Source of the DNA: Neurospora tetraspora
Taxonomy: Eukaryota > Ascomycota > Sordariomycetes > Sordariales > Sordariaceae
Assembly: GCF_033439725.1 (NCBI RefSeq)
Contig: NW_026944383.1
Location: 4,278,001-4,342,000 of the forward strand
Direction: 5' to 3'
Length of the DNA stretch: 64,000 nucleotides
In this document: piece after piece, positions 1 through 12,623 of the stretch
Layout: every line of letters begins with the position of its first letter
Numbering within the stretch: the first letter of the stretch is position 1
Notes under the pieces: generated by a model
Database searches by the model: none
Told to the model about the DNA's origin: nothing
What the model saw: only the letters and a program-made list of their open reading frames with translations
Translations under genes and position numbers: made by a program

Positions 1-2117
1 AGCTACCAACTCTTGCATCAACAATGCAACCGCCGTACTGCGCGGCCTAATCTACCTACTTGTCGACCAGCAGCCATCTATCCTCTCACACGTGCGGAAG
101 GAGTATGACCATGCACGCGAAAACCTCTTCAACGATGCAAATACGTGGGACGCCCTGTCGAGAATTTTCACCAACATCCTACGAGACCCAAGCCTCCGAA
201 CGACCTACCTAGTCATTGACGCGCTTGACGAGTGCGTTACAACAGACCTGCCGCAGCTTCTCGACTTCATTGCTCAGCAATCATCATCTGGATCTCGAGT
301 CAAGTGGATCGTCTCAAGCCGTAATTGGCCGCAAATTGAGGAACGGTTGGAGAAAGCCGCAGATAGAGTGAAGGTCTCCCTGGAGCTAAATGCGGAATCC
401 GTCGCAGCAGCTGTCAATGCATTTATCCTGCACAAGGTGGATGACCTAGCAGGGCTGAAGAAGTATGATCCAAAGATAAAAAAGACCGTTCAGGACTACC
501 TGTGCTCCAACGCGCAAGATACGTTCCTTTGGGTGGCGTTAGTCTGCCAAGCGCTTGAAAATGTCCATCCAGAGTTTGCCGTAAAAAAGCTACGCATGTT
601 TCCACCTGGACTGGATGCTTTATATGCGCGGATGAGAGAGGATATGAGCCAGTTCGATGAATTCGATCTTTGCAAGCACATTCTTGCTGTTGTCACAATT
701 GTTCGCCGGCCAATCAGCCTTCAAGAACTAGCCTCTCTTGCCGAGTTGCCCAACACCATTTGCAACAATCTTGAATCTCTAAAAGAGATTATAAGGCTTT
801 GCGGTTCATTTCTGACTTTACGAGAACAAACCGTCTATTTTGTTCATCAATCAGCCCAGGACTTTTTGCTTTCCACTGTCTCTGATAAAGCTGGAAACCA
901 GGCTTCTCAAGAGGCTTTCGACTGGATCTTCCCTAAAGGGAAAGAAGATGTGCACTATATCATCTTCCTGAGGTCACTTAAAGCCATGTCTACAACACTG
1001 CGACGCGATATATACAACTTAAGCGCACCGGGATTTCCGAGCGACAAGGTCCAAGTACCGAATCCGGACCCGCTAGCGACGGTGCGGTACTCGTGCGTCT
1101 ACTGGGTTGATCACCTGTGCGACTTGGTTTCCAGTACGAACACAAACTGGAATGATCTTTTACAGGACAACGGGGTTGTCTATACATTCCTCAAGACGAA
1201 GTACCTTTACTGGCTGGAAGCTCTAAGTCTATTCCAAGCTATGCCTGTGGGCGTTGTTGCTATTAGAAAGCTCGAAAGCTTGCTAGTAAGTACAAGTCTA
1301 ACTCCGCACTAGGGACTTGGTCTAACTAAAGATATAGGGAGGTAATAATCAATCGCAGTTATCAAAGCTTGTTTGGGATGCTTACCAGTTTGCTCTGTCT
1401 TATAAGTCAATAATAGAGCAAGCTCCACTTCAAGTATACATATCAGCGCTTGTATTTGCTCCAAGCGGTAGCTTGATAAAGAGGAATTTCAGCACAGAAG
1501 AACCTGACTGGATTCGAACTAAGCCGGCTATAGAATCAGATTAGAATGCATGCCTCCAAACCTTAGAAGGCCATAGCGGTTCAGTTTACTCAGTGGCATT
1601 TTCGCCTGATGGTCAGCGGCTCGCATCCGGTGCGGAGGATCACACTATCAAGATCTGGGATGCGGCGTCGGGGAGCTGTCTCCAAACTTTGGAAGGCCAT
1701 AGCGATCGGGTTCGCTCAGTGGCATTTTTGCCCGATGGCCAGCGGCTCGCATCCGGTGCGGAGGATCACACTATCAAGATCTGGGATGCGGCGTCAGGGA
1801 GCTGCGTCCAAACGATTAAGATCGGCACTATAGTAGAGTACATATCGTTTGACCATACTAACCGTTATTTACTTACCGACGTTGGACGTATTGATATAGC
1901 TATAATGACTACCAAAAGCCAAATTGTGCTCGATAATCCAGAGAGACATGGCTATAACTTAGGACCAAATAGGTCTTGGATTACTTGCAACGGCCAGAAT
2001 GTACTCTGGCTGCCACCAGAACGCCGAGCTCGAAGCTCTGTCTTCCAAGAGCGGATAATATCCATTGGCAGCGCAACGGGACAGGTTTCATTTATCAGTT
2101 TCTCGCGAGACATATAA
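1..2117 (+). CDS. NACHT-WD40 (NWD) NLR-like protein, 5' end outside window, one in-frame UAG
   Basis: The frame is already open at base 2 and reads into a NACHT ATPase region with a Walker B-like segment (YLVIDALDECV, about base 215), so the start lies left of the window. An intron at 1286-1358 (GTAAGT...CGCAG, phase 0) joins exon 1 to a segment typical of the family (W-A-x-x-F, then APLQVYISALVFAP). Two WD40 repeats follow, then the family's usual C-terminus (NGQNVLWLPPE; GQVSFISFS). The frame is interrupted once, by TAG at 1542-1544, just before NACLQTLEGH, where as I recall family members have Trp; it then stays open to TAA at 2115-2117. The family includes HET-E-like self/non-self recognition proteins, in which WD repeats bind ligand and NACHT signals. 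Family assignment is sure. Whether the gene is a pseudogene or is recoded (UAG to UGG editing) is open. Confidence 0.85.
1551..1802 (+). repeat. Two tandem 126-bp WD40 units
   Basis: The units start at 1551 and 1677 and differ at about 13 of 126 positions by eye. Each encodes 42 residues with the DGQRLASGAEDHTIKIWD core. Most differences cluster in the 12 bases after the GH codons, where WD40 repeats of this family vary at their binding surface. Near-identical repeats with a hypervariable patch are the known mark of concerted evolution plus diversifying selection in fungal NWD genes. Confidence 0.9.
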
Positions 2118-3628
2118 TGTATTTTAAGTCTCTCCCAACTACTTTCCCTCTATTTCATTTTTCTAGCGTGTCACCAGAAGGGTATGGGAGGATAGGTAAA
2201 TTTAGAAGAATCTTACAAATTCTAGCATCTTCTACTGATATTGAGATGGCGTTCTATTACGAGGAGGCAAGACTATTCCATCCCTTCATCCTCCTTTCGC
2301 GGGTGCCTATGCGGATCAGATACCATGGGATTAGCCCGTGACTGCCTAGTCATGGCCAAGGTTGGTACTATGGTACTGAGGCCTCGATTGCCCTCGATTA
2401 GATGAGTAATCCCTTCCTTAGTAGTACTTGGGAGAGCCAACACACTTATAGTAGCGTCGTCATTTTCGCTATACCATACGCTTTATTCCAAAGCTTTTTC
2501 GGATGCAGGAACACTTGTGATCTATTACGCGGTGGAGTCGGCTATAGGCCTAGGTTCTTAGGTTCTAGTCGGATTCGCCTGCCCAAATATCTCGGGTTCT
2601 TACGCTTCGTAGTGTCGGCGGGGACGTTTTAATCACGAGAAGGACGGCTCCCAATCCATCGTCCTGCGAGCGTAGCTGAGGGATGTTGCAGTAAGGGCAA
2701 AGGGAATAATGGTTGAGTATTTCTAATCGTCGGCCTGGATTTTGTGTCGGCTGTCGATGCGCTGAGGTTGAAAGATGCAGCTTCACCCAAGTGTGCGACG
2801 GTGCTGAATGGGCACAACAGGTACAAACGTCCACTCCAACTTAGTCAAGTTTACCTGGGAAGCTCGTTAAAAACGAGACACCTAGTCACCGTGTGCTCCC
2901 ATAGAACCATGGTATCGAAGCCTAATTTAGAATTAACCTTCAATGTGCTAGCCCGCCTCATAGCCTTAGCCGCGCTTGGCGTGAGTAGGTGGAAACGGTG
3001 TATTTGGTGAGCTTGGCGTGAGTGATTGGATGAAAACGCTTCTGGAAACGCCGGCGTTTCTACACCTCTGCCGGCGTATGAAAGGTTAATTTTTGACTTT
3101 TGCCACAGCGTGGCACTTACAGAAAAGTGCCCAGCCGCTAACCTCTGTTCCCCTACTTTCTGTAGGATCGACGTACTCGCCCTAACATTCATATCCCGGC
3201 AGCATTTTTGGCCGAGTCATCCAAACCCCTGAAAAAACTACTCCCAGAGAGAATCTTCCGATTGGTAGCTTATCTATGGGAGAGCGGACGGGATCCCGAG
3301 TTTTCTACCATCTATGGTCGTATGTGCTTTGTTCGTGCTTAACATTTGCTTATATCCTCCAAATTTGTTGTGGTGGATTTTCCATCATGGTCAGTCACAG
3401 ACGAGTAAGTAGGTACTATAAGTAAAACTCTCTACTTGTACATATCACAATCAAAAAATGGAGCAGAACATACTACATACTATCTTGTTACGTTACTATT
3501 CAACTACATACTGAAACCCTCTTGCTCTACCTCCTCGCTCTACCTCCTCGATCATGGACATGAGAGCCACGTAAACTCATCCGTCACCCTTGAATGTGCA
3601 CATCCAGGATGGCTGACGGTTCCAGTCA
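2118..3628. other. Intergenic, no supported gene
   Basis: Only short ORFs in conflicting frames are present. None resembles a protein family I recognise, and I could not build a convincing spliced model. The stretch lies between the NWD gene and a decayed gene fragment, consistent with an accessory, gene-poor patch. Confidence 0.5.
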
Positions 3629-4287
3629 TCACCAAGCAAGAAAACAAGACGCTCCTGTATCCTTTACCCAGATTTCGGACAAAGGAATCAAACCAATGAT
3701 GTCGAGCATGTTCTCATCCGCCGTCCGCGATCTCTTTACCGAACTAACCATCATTTTTGATGCAAGATTACCACTCTTCCGCTTACGATCCTCCTCAGCC
3801 CACACAATCGTCGCCCACCTAATATCCTCGAGCTTCTGAATTCCTCCCCCAACATCTTGCCCAAAGAACAGCATGAGTCTTCCAAGCATAATAATCTCCC
3901 CTCTTGTCAGTCTCGGGTCTTCCACGTACTCCATTTCCCTGTCGAAGAGAAACTCTGCAGGGACACACTCCGCATCAACCGGCTCATTCCAACCACGGCA
4001 GTTCTTGTACCTCTAGTACCCTTTTTTTCTCTCCTTTTTTCCCATTTACATGTCTGTTTTCTTTTCTATTCTTCCTCCTTCCCGGCCCATGTTGACAGTG
4101 AGGTCGTCGGTATAATTGGGTGATCCAGACATGAAAGAGATCTCAGCCACCTGAAACCGGATGACCTTGCCTCTGAAAGACTGAGGGACCAAGTTCTCGT
4201 CATGAATACGGAGCCATAATATGGTCGAAAGCCTTGTATAGACCAATATCGTAGAACACACACTGTTTGATCAAGTCGAGGTATCAA
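3629..4287 (-). pseudogene. Decayed fragment of an unidentified gene
   Basis: The minus strand holds a coding-like block at 3629-4005. It is open upstream of the first Met and reads RYKNCRGWNEPVDAEC, then FDREMEYVEDPRLTRGE and GRLMLFFGQ, and stops at 3629. A second block at about 4085-4265 includes IHDENLVPQSFRGKVIRF and ends PNYTDDLT. Just upstream, a different frame reads FYDIGLYKAFDHIMAPYS, so the two pieces do not join in one frame. The intron needed between the blocks would have a poor donor (GTCAAC) or be only about 39 nt long, ending near TACTAG. I do not recognise the family. It lies 26 bp beyond the 3' end of the helicase gene, in the same orientation. I read it as a broken remnant; a spliced gene with odd junctions is possible. 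Confidence 0.4.
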
Positions 4288-4313
4288 ATCCAGTACTCCC
4301 CTCCCTCCCCTTG

Positions 4314-7300
4314 CTACTCAAAATCAATCAGCCATTTCTCTTCTCCATTATCCTCCAATTCTCTTGTCGTCTCGTTTGCCATGCCCGACTCGGGAGCAGC
4401 AGAGTTGTCTTGCTCAAACTCAATCAGAAGTTCGGGCTGAGCGACAGCGGCGATGTTCGGGAACTGGCTCGATGTAGGCGCAAAGATTGGGCCAGCACCA
4501 GAGCCAGCACGCAAAGGGATCCCAGAACCAGTCGCCAGAGCGGTTGTGGTGGTCATGGCCGGCAAGTCATTCGGAAGCTGGAGGGTTTGAGTAATAATTG
4601 GACCAGCACGAACACGAATCCCGGAGGTCGTGATGCCCGTTGGCATCCATTTATCTTGCACATGATGACGCTGGCTGAACCACTTCTCGTTCCTCTTCGC
4701 GAGTTCTCCGTCAAGCTCTCTGTCCTTTTGCTGGATTACGGCTTCGGCATTCTTCCAATTGTCATCCAGAGGACGCAATGGCATCTCCCCAAGATGACTG
4801 TAAAGCCCACGAGCAGGACTCCCCGCCGATGTACCACTCTTGCGCTTGACTGGCTCCTCATGTCCAAAGTCGTGAGCACCATGTTGGAGCAAAAGATCTT
4901 CGATGGTCTTCCCCTTTGGTGAGCTTGTATCTTGTCTCTGCGCTTGCTTGGCCAGCGCTTTTTCCTGTCTGAAGCGCTCACAGTCGTGGAAGCATCTTTC
5001 GCCGCAAAGACCGTGACAAGAGTGCCCACATTCAGGAACAATTCGGAAGCATGGGCTGCTGCAGGGAAGATTTTCATGCGCGATAGCATGACATCTCAGA
5101 GTGCAAGGATGGCCACAAGGCCTAGTCTCGAGACATCTCTCGTCACAGCCACCAGCGTTGTCGGCCCAGTCCTCTAGTTCCTTGATCCAGATCTCGTTTC
5201 CATGGTTCTGGCAGACCAGAGGAAGTCCAAGCTCTCGGTTGACCATGCCCTGATCGGCAAATCGATGGAAGATACTACCCCATAGTACCGATGATTCGAT
5301 TTTAGCCTCGAGCAAGTTGGTGACGTTGCCAAATATATAGAACCCTTGTCGAGCACGACTGATGGCAACCACAGCTCGGTGTTGGTTGTCCAGGAAACCA
5401 ATGTTGCGCCCATAGGCTGGAAGAGGGCTACGAACCAGGGACAAGAGAACAACATCATTTTCTTCACCTTGATACGAGTCCACTGTAAAGACGTTGAAGT
5501 AACAACCAGTAAGCGACGGATGCCCTTTCAGGTTTCTTAGGAGAAGACTTCGCTGGCCCCTATAGTATGTCAAGATGGTTATCTTTTCACTAGACACACC
5601 ATTAGCGACAAGATATACAAAGAAGAGGGTGATCATTTCAGCCTCTTGGTCGTTGAGTTTGCTGTTGTCAGAGTTCGTTTCCTCAACCCATTCGTGGTCG
5701 AAGAACCAGCAATTGCGCCCACCCATCCCGGGGACATCCGGACGTGCTTGCGGAGATTGAACACTGGAGTGGTCCTGTAGGTTTTTGTAGAATGGAGAGA
5801 CTATGTGGCTCAGCTCCGGCCTCATACGACGCTGTTGGTTGAGCATGATGTGATTCATGTCAAGGTTGACGAGCCTTTCAAACAGAGAGACGTTCAAGTT
5901 GTAAGGATGTTCACCGAGCCATCGAATGTCGCATCGAGGCGACATCTGTGCATGGTCACCAACCAGAACGAGCTGTTGAAGGGAAGGGTACAGGGCCGAG
6001 GTAATGTTGCCTTCCCTTGTTTCGGCAGCCTCTTCGATAAGTAGGGTAAGGGGCTGAAGCCCGGCCAGAAACGCGCGATATTTTGTAAGGCCGGTTGTTG
6101 TGCAGCCGATGACCGCAATATCTTGTGAGAAGACCATGTCAATATCTTGCCGAGCTTTGAGTGCTCTGCGCTGCTTGCATATCTCGACGTATTTGGCCAG
6201 TAGCCCAGCCAGCGTCGGAGTTGTTGCTTGCACCAATTTGGACTGGAGATGTTGGTAAACTGCGCCCCTCCAGTCTTGGGGTATGTCAAAGAGGTTGTCA
6301 TTCTCTCTGAGCAAGCGTTGTGCACGATGATTCCAGCTTTTGAAGTGTCCGGGCTCCCTGGTCCACGATGTATTGTTAGTATTCTTGAACTCAGAAACGG
6401 GTGGCATATAAGAATATTGGGGAGTCGTCAAACTTACTTTCCGGTCCATACATGCATCAGTTTGACTTCCCTGCCATTGATCCTGTCTGCGTCTTCTTCA
6501 TCGTACGCGATGTTCTCTACGTCGCGCTCATAATCGAAGTCCTCGTCAGCTTCCAGTGTTTCTGATACTAGAGGCTGCCTGTCGCGAATAATCTGGGCCG
6601 GGATTCGAGAGTCTCCCAGCCATAAGGAGAAAGGACCAAGCTTCTCCAGCTCCGGGCTTGTCTCCATTTCTTCATCGTACAGAGATTCCAGCTGTGCTTC
6701 GGTAATAATGCCATGTGCATGAAGCTCGCGTGGGTCAATGAGACTGTCCCCAAAAACACTGTTAACCAACGCCTGTACTCTGTTGATGTTGGTATGACGG
6801 TCATCCTCCAGTTCTCTGAACCGCTTACCACCCCCACCACGGGAGCATTTGCGGCGTGTCTCATACAAGCTGTAAGGCCTCATATCCTCTCTATCACTTC
6901 TTGAGCCAAGACGCAAAATCTTTACGTTCGCGTCAAGACAATGGCCAAGCAGCTGATCCAAGGCATGATTTGTCTGAGCAGCGACAATAAGGGGCGGGTT
7001 GCGTCCTGGACGCTTCCGGCGACTCGCAAGCATAACTTTGATTGCTTCCACCGAGGTAAAGGTTTTTCCTGTTCCTGGAGGGCCTTGGATGATGGCCAGC
7101 TCCTTGGAGACCATTCGATGAAGGGCGGATAGCTGCGAGGGGTCGAGCAAGCTGATGTCTTCCACGTCTGGGAGAGCCCCAGAAAGTATGTTGAAGTCGC
7201 GTAGGGATTTGAGCTTCTCAAAGTCTGCAAGCGGTTGGCGCACAACAGGAGAGAAATCCATGATAGGGTTTTGGTGTATGAAGCTTGGTGTCTCATCTTT

Positions 7301-8146
7301 CTTATGACTGCCGGTGATGTACTTGTCGATAGGAGTACTAAGAAAATCATCATTAGCCTACATGATACATCGCAGCTTGGGTCTCGATTGCGACACATAC
7401 TCTGTCTGGGCAGCCAGTTGCAGGCCGACCAAAGAATGACGCGAGGATTCAAAGTAGCCGTGTCGGGCCTCAATCATGACAAGTTCGAGATCATAATCGA
7501 AGACGGCATCTTCTGGGTTGCCCCACATGAGGTCGACGAGTGGAGGGGTTTGATCAAGGCCAAACAAGTACGGCCTTTGGGCAACCACGGCAACCTTGCA
7601 GATGGTCTTGAACTTGTCGGCTTTGGTGGTGAGGGCAAGAAGACTGCCGGGCTTCAGGCGGCCGGACTTGAGCCATTTGATGGCTCGCTGCGGCATGAAC
7701 TCAACGCGCGCAAGAGGTCCCAATGCTGTCATGACGTACGACTTGACGCGGACCTGGGTATAGACGAACTTGTGCTCATCGTCATCCTGGCGCAGTCCGT
7801 GGTTACTGTTGTAGATGTAGTTGTTGACTGCGAATCGCAAACCTTCGGTGCCCTCGCGACGAAGGATCTCGTATTGAGCCTCCAAATAGTCCTCCTTCGA
7901 CTTCCAGGGCTGCTTTACATGATTTTCAGGAAGACCTTCGGCTTCTTTCTGGAGTAGGAGGATTTCCTTGGCCGTGGGGATTTCGGGTTTCGACCTCCAT
8001 CCGTCGCCATCTTCAAGCTTGACGAAGACATTGCTGCGGACGATCTCGTCTCTCTGTGTAGACTTGTCAGAAATCTGGTTAACAAAGAGCGGATAGAGGT
8101 TTCGTACCGTAGCGCTCACTTGAATCCACTCGTCGCGGTTGGCCAT
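4314..8146 (-). CDS. sad-3: SF1 RNA helicase of the Hrr1/ZNFX1 family (SAD-3-like)
   Basis: Exons 8146-7401, 7337-6438 and 6357-4314 (introns GTATGT...TTAG, 63 nt; GTAAGT...CCAG with branch ACTAAC, 80 nt) give 1,229 residues. Helicase motifs are Walker A GPPGTGKT (about 334-341), motif II IEEAAE (about 656-661), motif III GDHAQ (about 682-686), motif V SYQGEE (about 843-848) and motif VI VAISRAR (about 879-885). A Cys/His-rich NFX1-like segment follows at about 953-1008. S. pombe Hrr1 works with Argonaute and the RNA-directed polymerase in heterochromatin RNAi. Neurospora SAD-3 is its homologue and is needed for meiotic silencing by unpaired DNA at the nuclear periphery. The symbol rests on family plus the adjacent camk-4-like gene, a neighbour pair I recall from N. 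crassa (NCU09211/NCU09212). A paralogue cannot be excluded without alignment. Confidence 0.85.
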
Positions 8147-11100
8147 GTTGAGAGAGTGTTGCTGAAGTGGTCGCGTCAGGCCAGATCAAAGCGGCGGCCG
8201 CTGGGGATGAGGAGATCGAGATCGAGACAGAAACCCGTCCAACGTTGACGACGGTCAAGTGATCGTGACAGATAAGGTTCAAATGGTAATGGAGTCCAGA
8301 ACTGGAAGATGGACGCCGAATACAAGATTAGAGGAAGGAATGAAGAAGCAAAAATGCTTCGACTCAAGATTGTCCGGCGAATCACGGATGTACTAATATC
8401 CGACAAGCGGCCTTGAACTTTAACGGGTAGAGATGTCAACGGCCACGAACCTGAAGTAGAAGAACCTGGGGAATTTTGAAATGTAATTTCATTGACACTT
8501 CAGCCGAAGAAGGAAGGAGTGGGTTGGGTAGAGGATGATTTCCACGTAATGGTAATGAAAAGACCGTTTGTATTGGAATTGGAAGGAACGAATGCCGGCC
8601 GGGGTTTCCAGGCATCTGGGAAATTTCTTCTTATCAGGCGGAGAAAATCAAACATGATGAAGGCCAACATTTGACATAGAACATAAGACGAAAAGGGAAG
8701 TTTTCCTGGCTCGCCCTCTAATTGTTTGTGAAGTATTCCTGCCTGAGTTTGTTCGTTGACTTCTGGTTTTCAAGCGTTTGGATATATCAAACTGCAAAGT
8801 CCTGATGCTTCCTCCATGCGACTGCGATGGAAGAAGTCCCGGCATGATGTTTTGTTCCATCCTGCACATGAAGGCTACACATTCGGCTCTTTGTTTGACA
8901 ATCTGATTGTCGTAAATTTGGTGGAACATTACCGCAAAGAAATCACAGAAATCACATTGCCGATATCACTATCGACATTCCCCATCTCAACGTGGTTGAC
9001 CCAAGGTGGGCACGATAATGTAAGGAACCACAAGTTGTCGGGGTCTCTGTATTATCAACATCATGGCAGTATTGAAGCCCAAGATGAACAGTTCATGAAC
9101 GTTATTTTGAGACGATATTTGATAAACTTATGCTCTAAGACACTCATTTCGTCAGCAAGACGTTCTGTTCCAGCAGCTAGCAGGATGATGTTGAAGCCAT
9201 GGCCTGAGCTGACAGGACAAGTCAACGATTCCTGGACGAAATATATCAGCGTCAGTGTGTCGGTGTGGACGGTATTCCGGGGCCGCTCGATGTGCTAGCC
9301 ATGTTCCCACCGTCCACCTATATGCCAGGCCTTGTTCGAATATGTCTGGTACGGATAAAGCCTAGACAATTGGAGAGCATAATGTGCGAAGCTGAGTTTG
9401 GACGGGAAGTTGAACTTGGATACCGGAACACCGGGAAGATAACTTGTGTATTCGGACATGCTCTGGGGTCATACCACTCATCCGAGCCGTCCCTTAAGCT
9501 AGCACGCAAGGCGCCAACTCGATGAACTTGGATCTATATCTTCCAGACGACCTGTTGAAGATGATTGTATTCGTAGGTCCATATAGAAGGAGTATAGGCG
9601 CACCCTTTTACTATCGAAGGGTTAGATGGCTCTGGAACTGTTAATCAGATGAACCGTGGAATTACTTCTTACCTATCTCGCCTATTCACGAACTGGCTGC
9701 AACAACATAGCCTCACAGCCTCGGTCTCCCTATTAGACCTCTGAAGAGCCGACATAGGAGCTCATATGATTCGTTCCCTGCTCACCAATACTCGTCCGGA
9801 TACCACAACACCACCTCAACTCTTACAAAAAGCCCCCTTATGACGTCAGGGGCGCTTCTGAGTAACGGAGAAGCCAGCCAACCCCTTGACCAATTGAAGC
9901 ATTTGTAGATGTTCCCGTTGGTCTCGGCGTGCGTGGTAAAAGGGACGTCAAGGGCCTGTCCTTTCAATGGACCGATGGAATGACGCGGGGGGACAAGAGT
10001 ACCTTATACCTACCACTTGAGCCGCATGCCAACCGACCGTTGACGACAAGAACGGAACACGATCTGCGGTCTTGTAACCCGTATGACAAATGCGCCCCTA
10101 TCAAACAAGCCGTCTCGGGCTTATGAGCGCCGTCTCAGGGAGGATCAGAAGGATTTCCTTCAAGATCACCGGCATGAATGACGAACATTTGGACATTGTG
10201 CGTGCCGGAGATGTGATCAAGCCCAAAAAGCACCGGCTAACTCCCGTCGATGCCGCTTATCAGTCTGTCAATACTGTGTATGTTTGAGGATCTGACATGA
10301 TGCATGTTGATCCACGTACATCGGCGCAGTGTCGATTATGGTTGTAGCGAACGTGGTGATTATCCCCATGGTGCGGGATGTGAATGCTCCAAGTGCCCAG
10401 CGTGGCCGATAGGGGCTACGTCCGGATGACAAAGAAATCGGAGAGAGGATGCCACTCCGAGGCTGACCAGGCCGGGGAGACGGGTTCTCGGCTGGTAAGG
10501 GTAGTTGGGCGATTCAGTTGGGGACCACGCGACTCATGCAATAGGGGTCTGCTGAAGCATTCGAATCGAAGGCTTTTAAACTCATCGGAATGCAAGCTAT
10601 CCGAACGCGTCTTCCAAGAGTTTGGTAACGAGATATACCTGACCCCGGGCGCCAGAAGAGGGTGGGCCTTGGAGCCGAACTTGGCTTGACATCTGGCCTT
10701 GATCTGGATGCTTATGTAGACCTAGACCAGGATGCAAAGTAATTGCCTTGATGTTTATTATACCATAATTTTCAGGATGGAATACGATGTTGAGAAATTG
10801 CGAGTAATCATCTCGTCGTCGTTGCAGGCGGTGCGGTTTCTTAACTGCGTGGTGGTTTTCCCTTTCTCGCACAACGCGAGACGGAATTTCCTCGGGCGGA
10901 CACAAGACCTGACGGCGCTAGGCTACTTTAGGTCAAGCGGCAGTGGGACGAGCCAGGATGACGCTCAACTACGTCATACAAGTGGGAATCCTGGATCTGA
11001 TCTTGCCGGCTCGTGGAGACGCTGGATTGTTAGTGAAGCGGAAAGTGGCACGAGAGTGGATGCCAAAGCATGGAACAGCGCTCAAGAGTCAGACGCAGCT

Positions 11101-12623
11101 TCTTGCGCTTGTGCCCAATCCCATCGTCCAAACCGTCCCAATCCCATCACGCGTGGTACACCGCCGACAAGGGCGGCCCCTTCTACATAGTAGACATGGT
11201 ATTCCAAACAACATAAACAAGAATTTATTCAGCTCAGCTGTGTAAGGCGTCCAGCGTCGGCGAACTTGACCACGCTCACGGATTTCTAAGCCTACAAGCA
11301 CGGGGGCATTTTCAAGCTTTCAGCGCTATCGATGTGTGTCTCAATATCGCGCCGGCCACGAAGCCCGCCAAGGCAGCCATTCAAGGTCCGTTCAACTCCG
11401 GGCAGGCGTCTGTGGCGCGTGAGCCGACTGGACTGAACTTGGACTCAAGTATCGCGCCGTCCGGTTAGGCTCAACAGCTGCGTTCTAGACAGGAGTGTGT
11501 CTGGTCTCTTGAATGGCAGGTAGCATGGCATATGGCATGGCAGCATGGATAGTAGTCTGATGTAGTGTAGTATGCGTGGTATGCGCCCGATGATGAAAGA
11601 ACCTGAAATGATGAAACCGGGAGTCTGAGCGGGAGAGAGACGAGCGAGAAAGAAGGAACACACACACCCTCCACTCCGACTCGGTCACTCCCAGTCCTGC
11701 CAGTCCCAGGGCAGTAAAAATAAGAACAAAACCCCTCCATGCCCCGTGGCCCTTTCCATCCTGTTCCCCCCCACCTTACCAAGCACAAAAGTCAATCTGC
11801 CTTCCGCGCGACCAACATCTGATTGAGAACTGTCCTTTGTCATCATCCGCCTTTTCCACCATACCTACCGTAACGAAACCTCGTTCAGTCTCCAGGATCC
11901 TCCTTCTTTTTACGTGCGGACTTGCAACTGCGTCACTGCTTTTGCAAATTATTCCTTGGTTCGGTCGCGTGCAGCTACTGTGACCTCAATTCCAGCCAAT
12001 AGCAGGGCCCGCTTGTCCCAAGTCAAGCCTCCCTTCTGATTGCTGAGGTACCCTCTACCGCCCATCCCTCCATCGTCATTGACTTCCGGCAGACGGTTAA
12101 TATCTTCTCGACACCAGCGCGCGTGTCTGCGATCGTCAATTTCAACTCTTTCCATCCCCGGAAACCATTTCACAATACAGAGACAGGAACGTCTTGTCCT
12201 CCACCTACAAGCCGCGCTCACCCTACCACCTATAGCACCTCCGCGCTCATCTCTCCACATCGCCCTTTGTAAATCGGCACATTTATCCCGCCCAACACTG
12301 CCCGACCCCGCAGACGACCGCTGCACGGAAATAGGTCCGCAGAACACCACTCGAGACACTCGACAGTTCTTCACTGGTGAAACCGCTTCTCGGCAGCCTA
12401 TTGATATTGTAACGACGCATACCTAGTCTGGACTGCGAATATCAGCCCATCTGATCTCACTAGCTAGCCCAAAGTCTCCAGCTCTGTTCAGCACCAGCTC
12501 AGCACCAAGGCGAGGCATCCAGGTGCATCCTCCCACCGCTGTTCACCAGCCAACTCTCACAAACTTCAACCAAACCGCCATCTGATCAAGAACAAGGCGT
12601 CAGCCCAATTAATATCCGACAAA
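8147..12623. other. Long divergent intergenic region between helicase and kinase genes
   Basis: About 4.5 kb separates the two divergent start codons. ORFs are short, overlap on both strands and match no family I know. The last kilobase before the kinase (about 11,640-12,620) is pyrimidine-rich with many C/T tracts on the + strand, typical of a long Neurospora 5' leader. I see no RNA gene or transposon ends. Confidence 0.5.
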
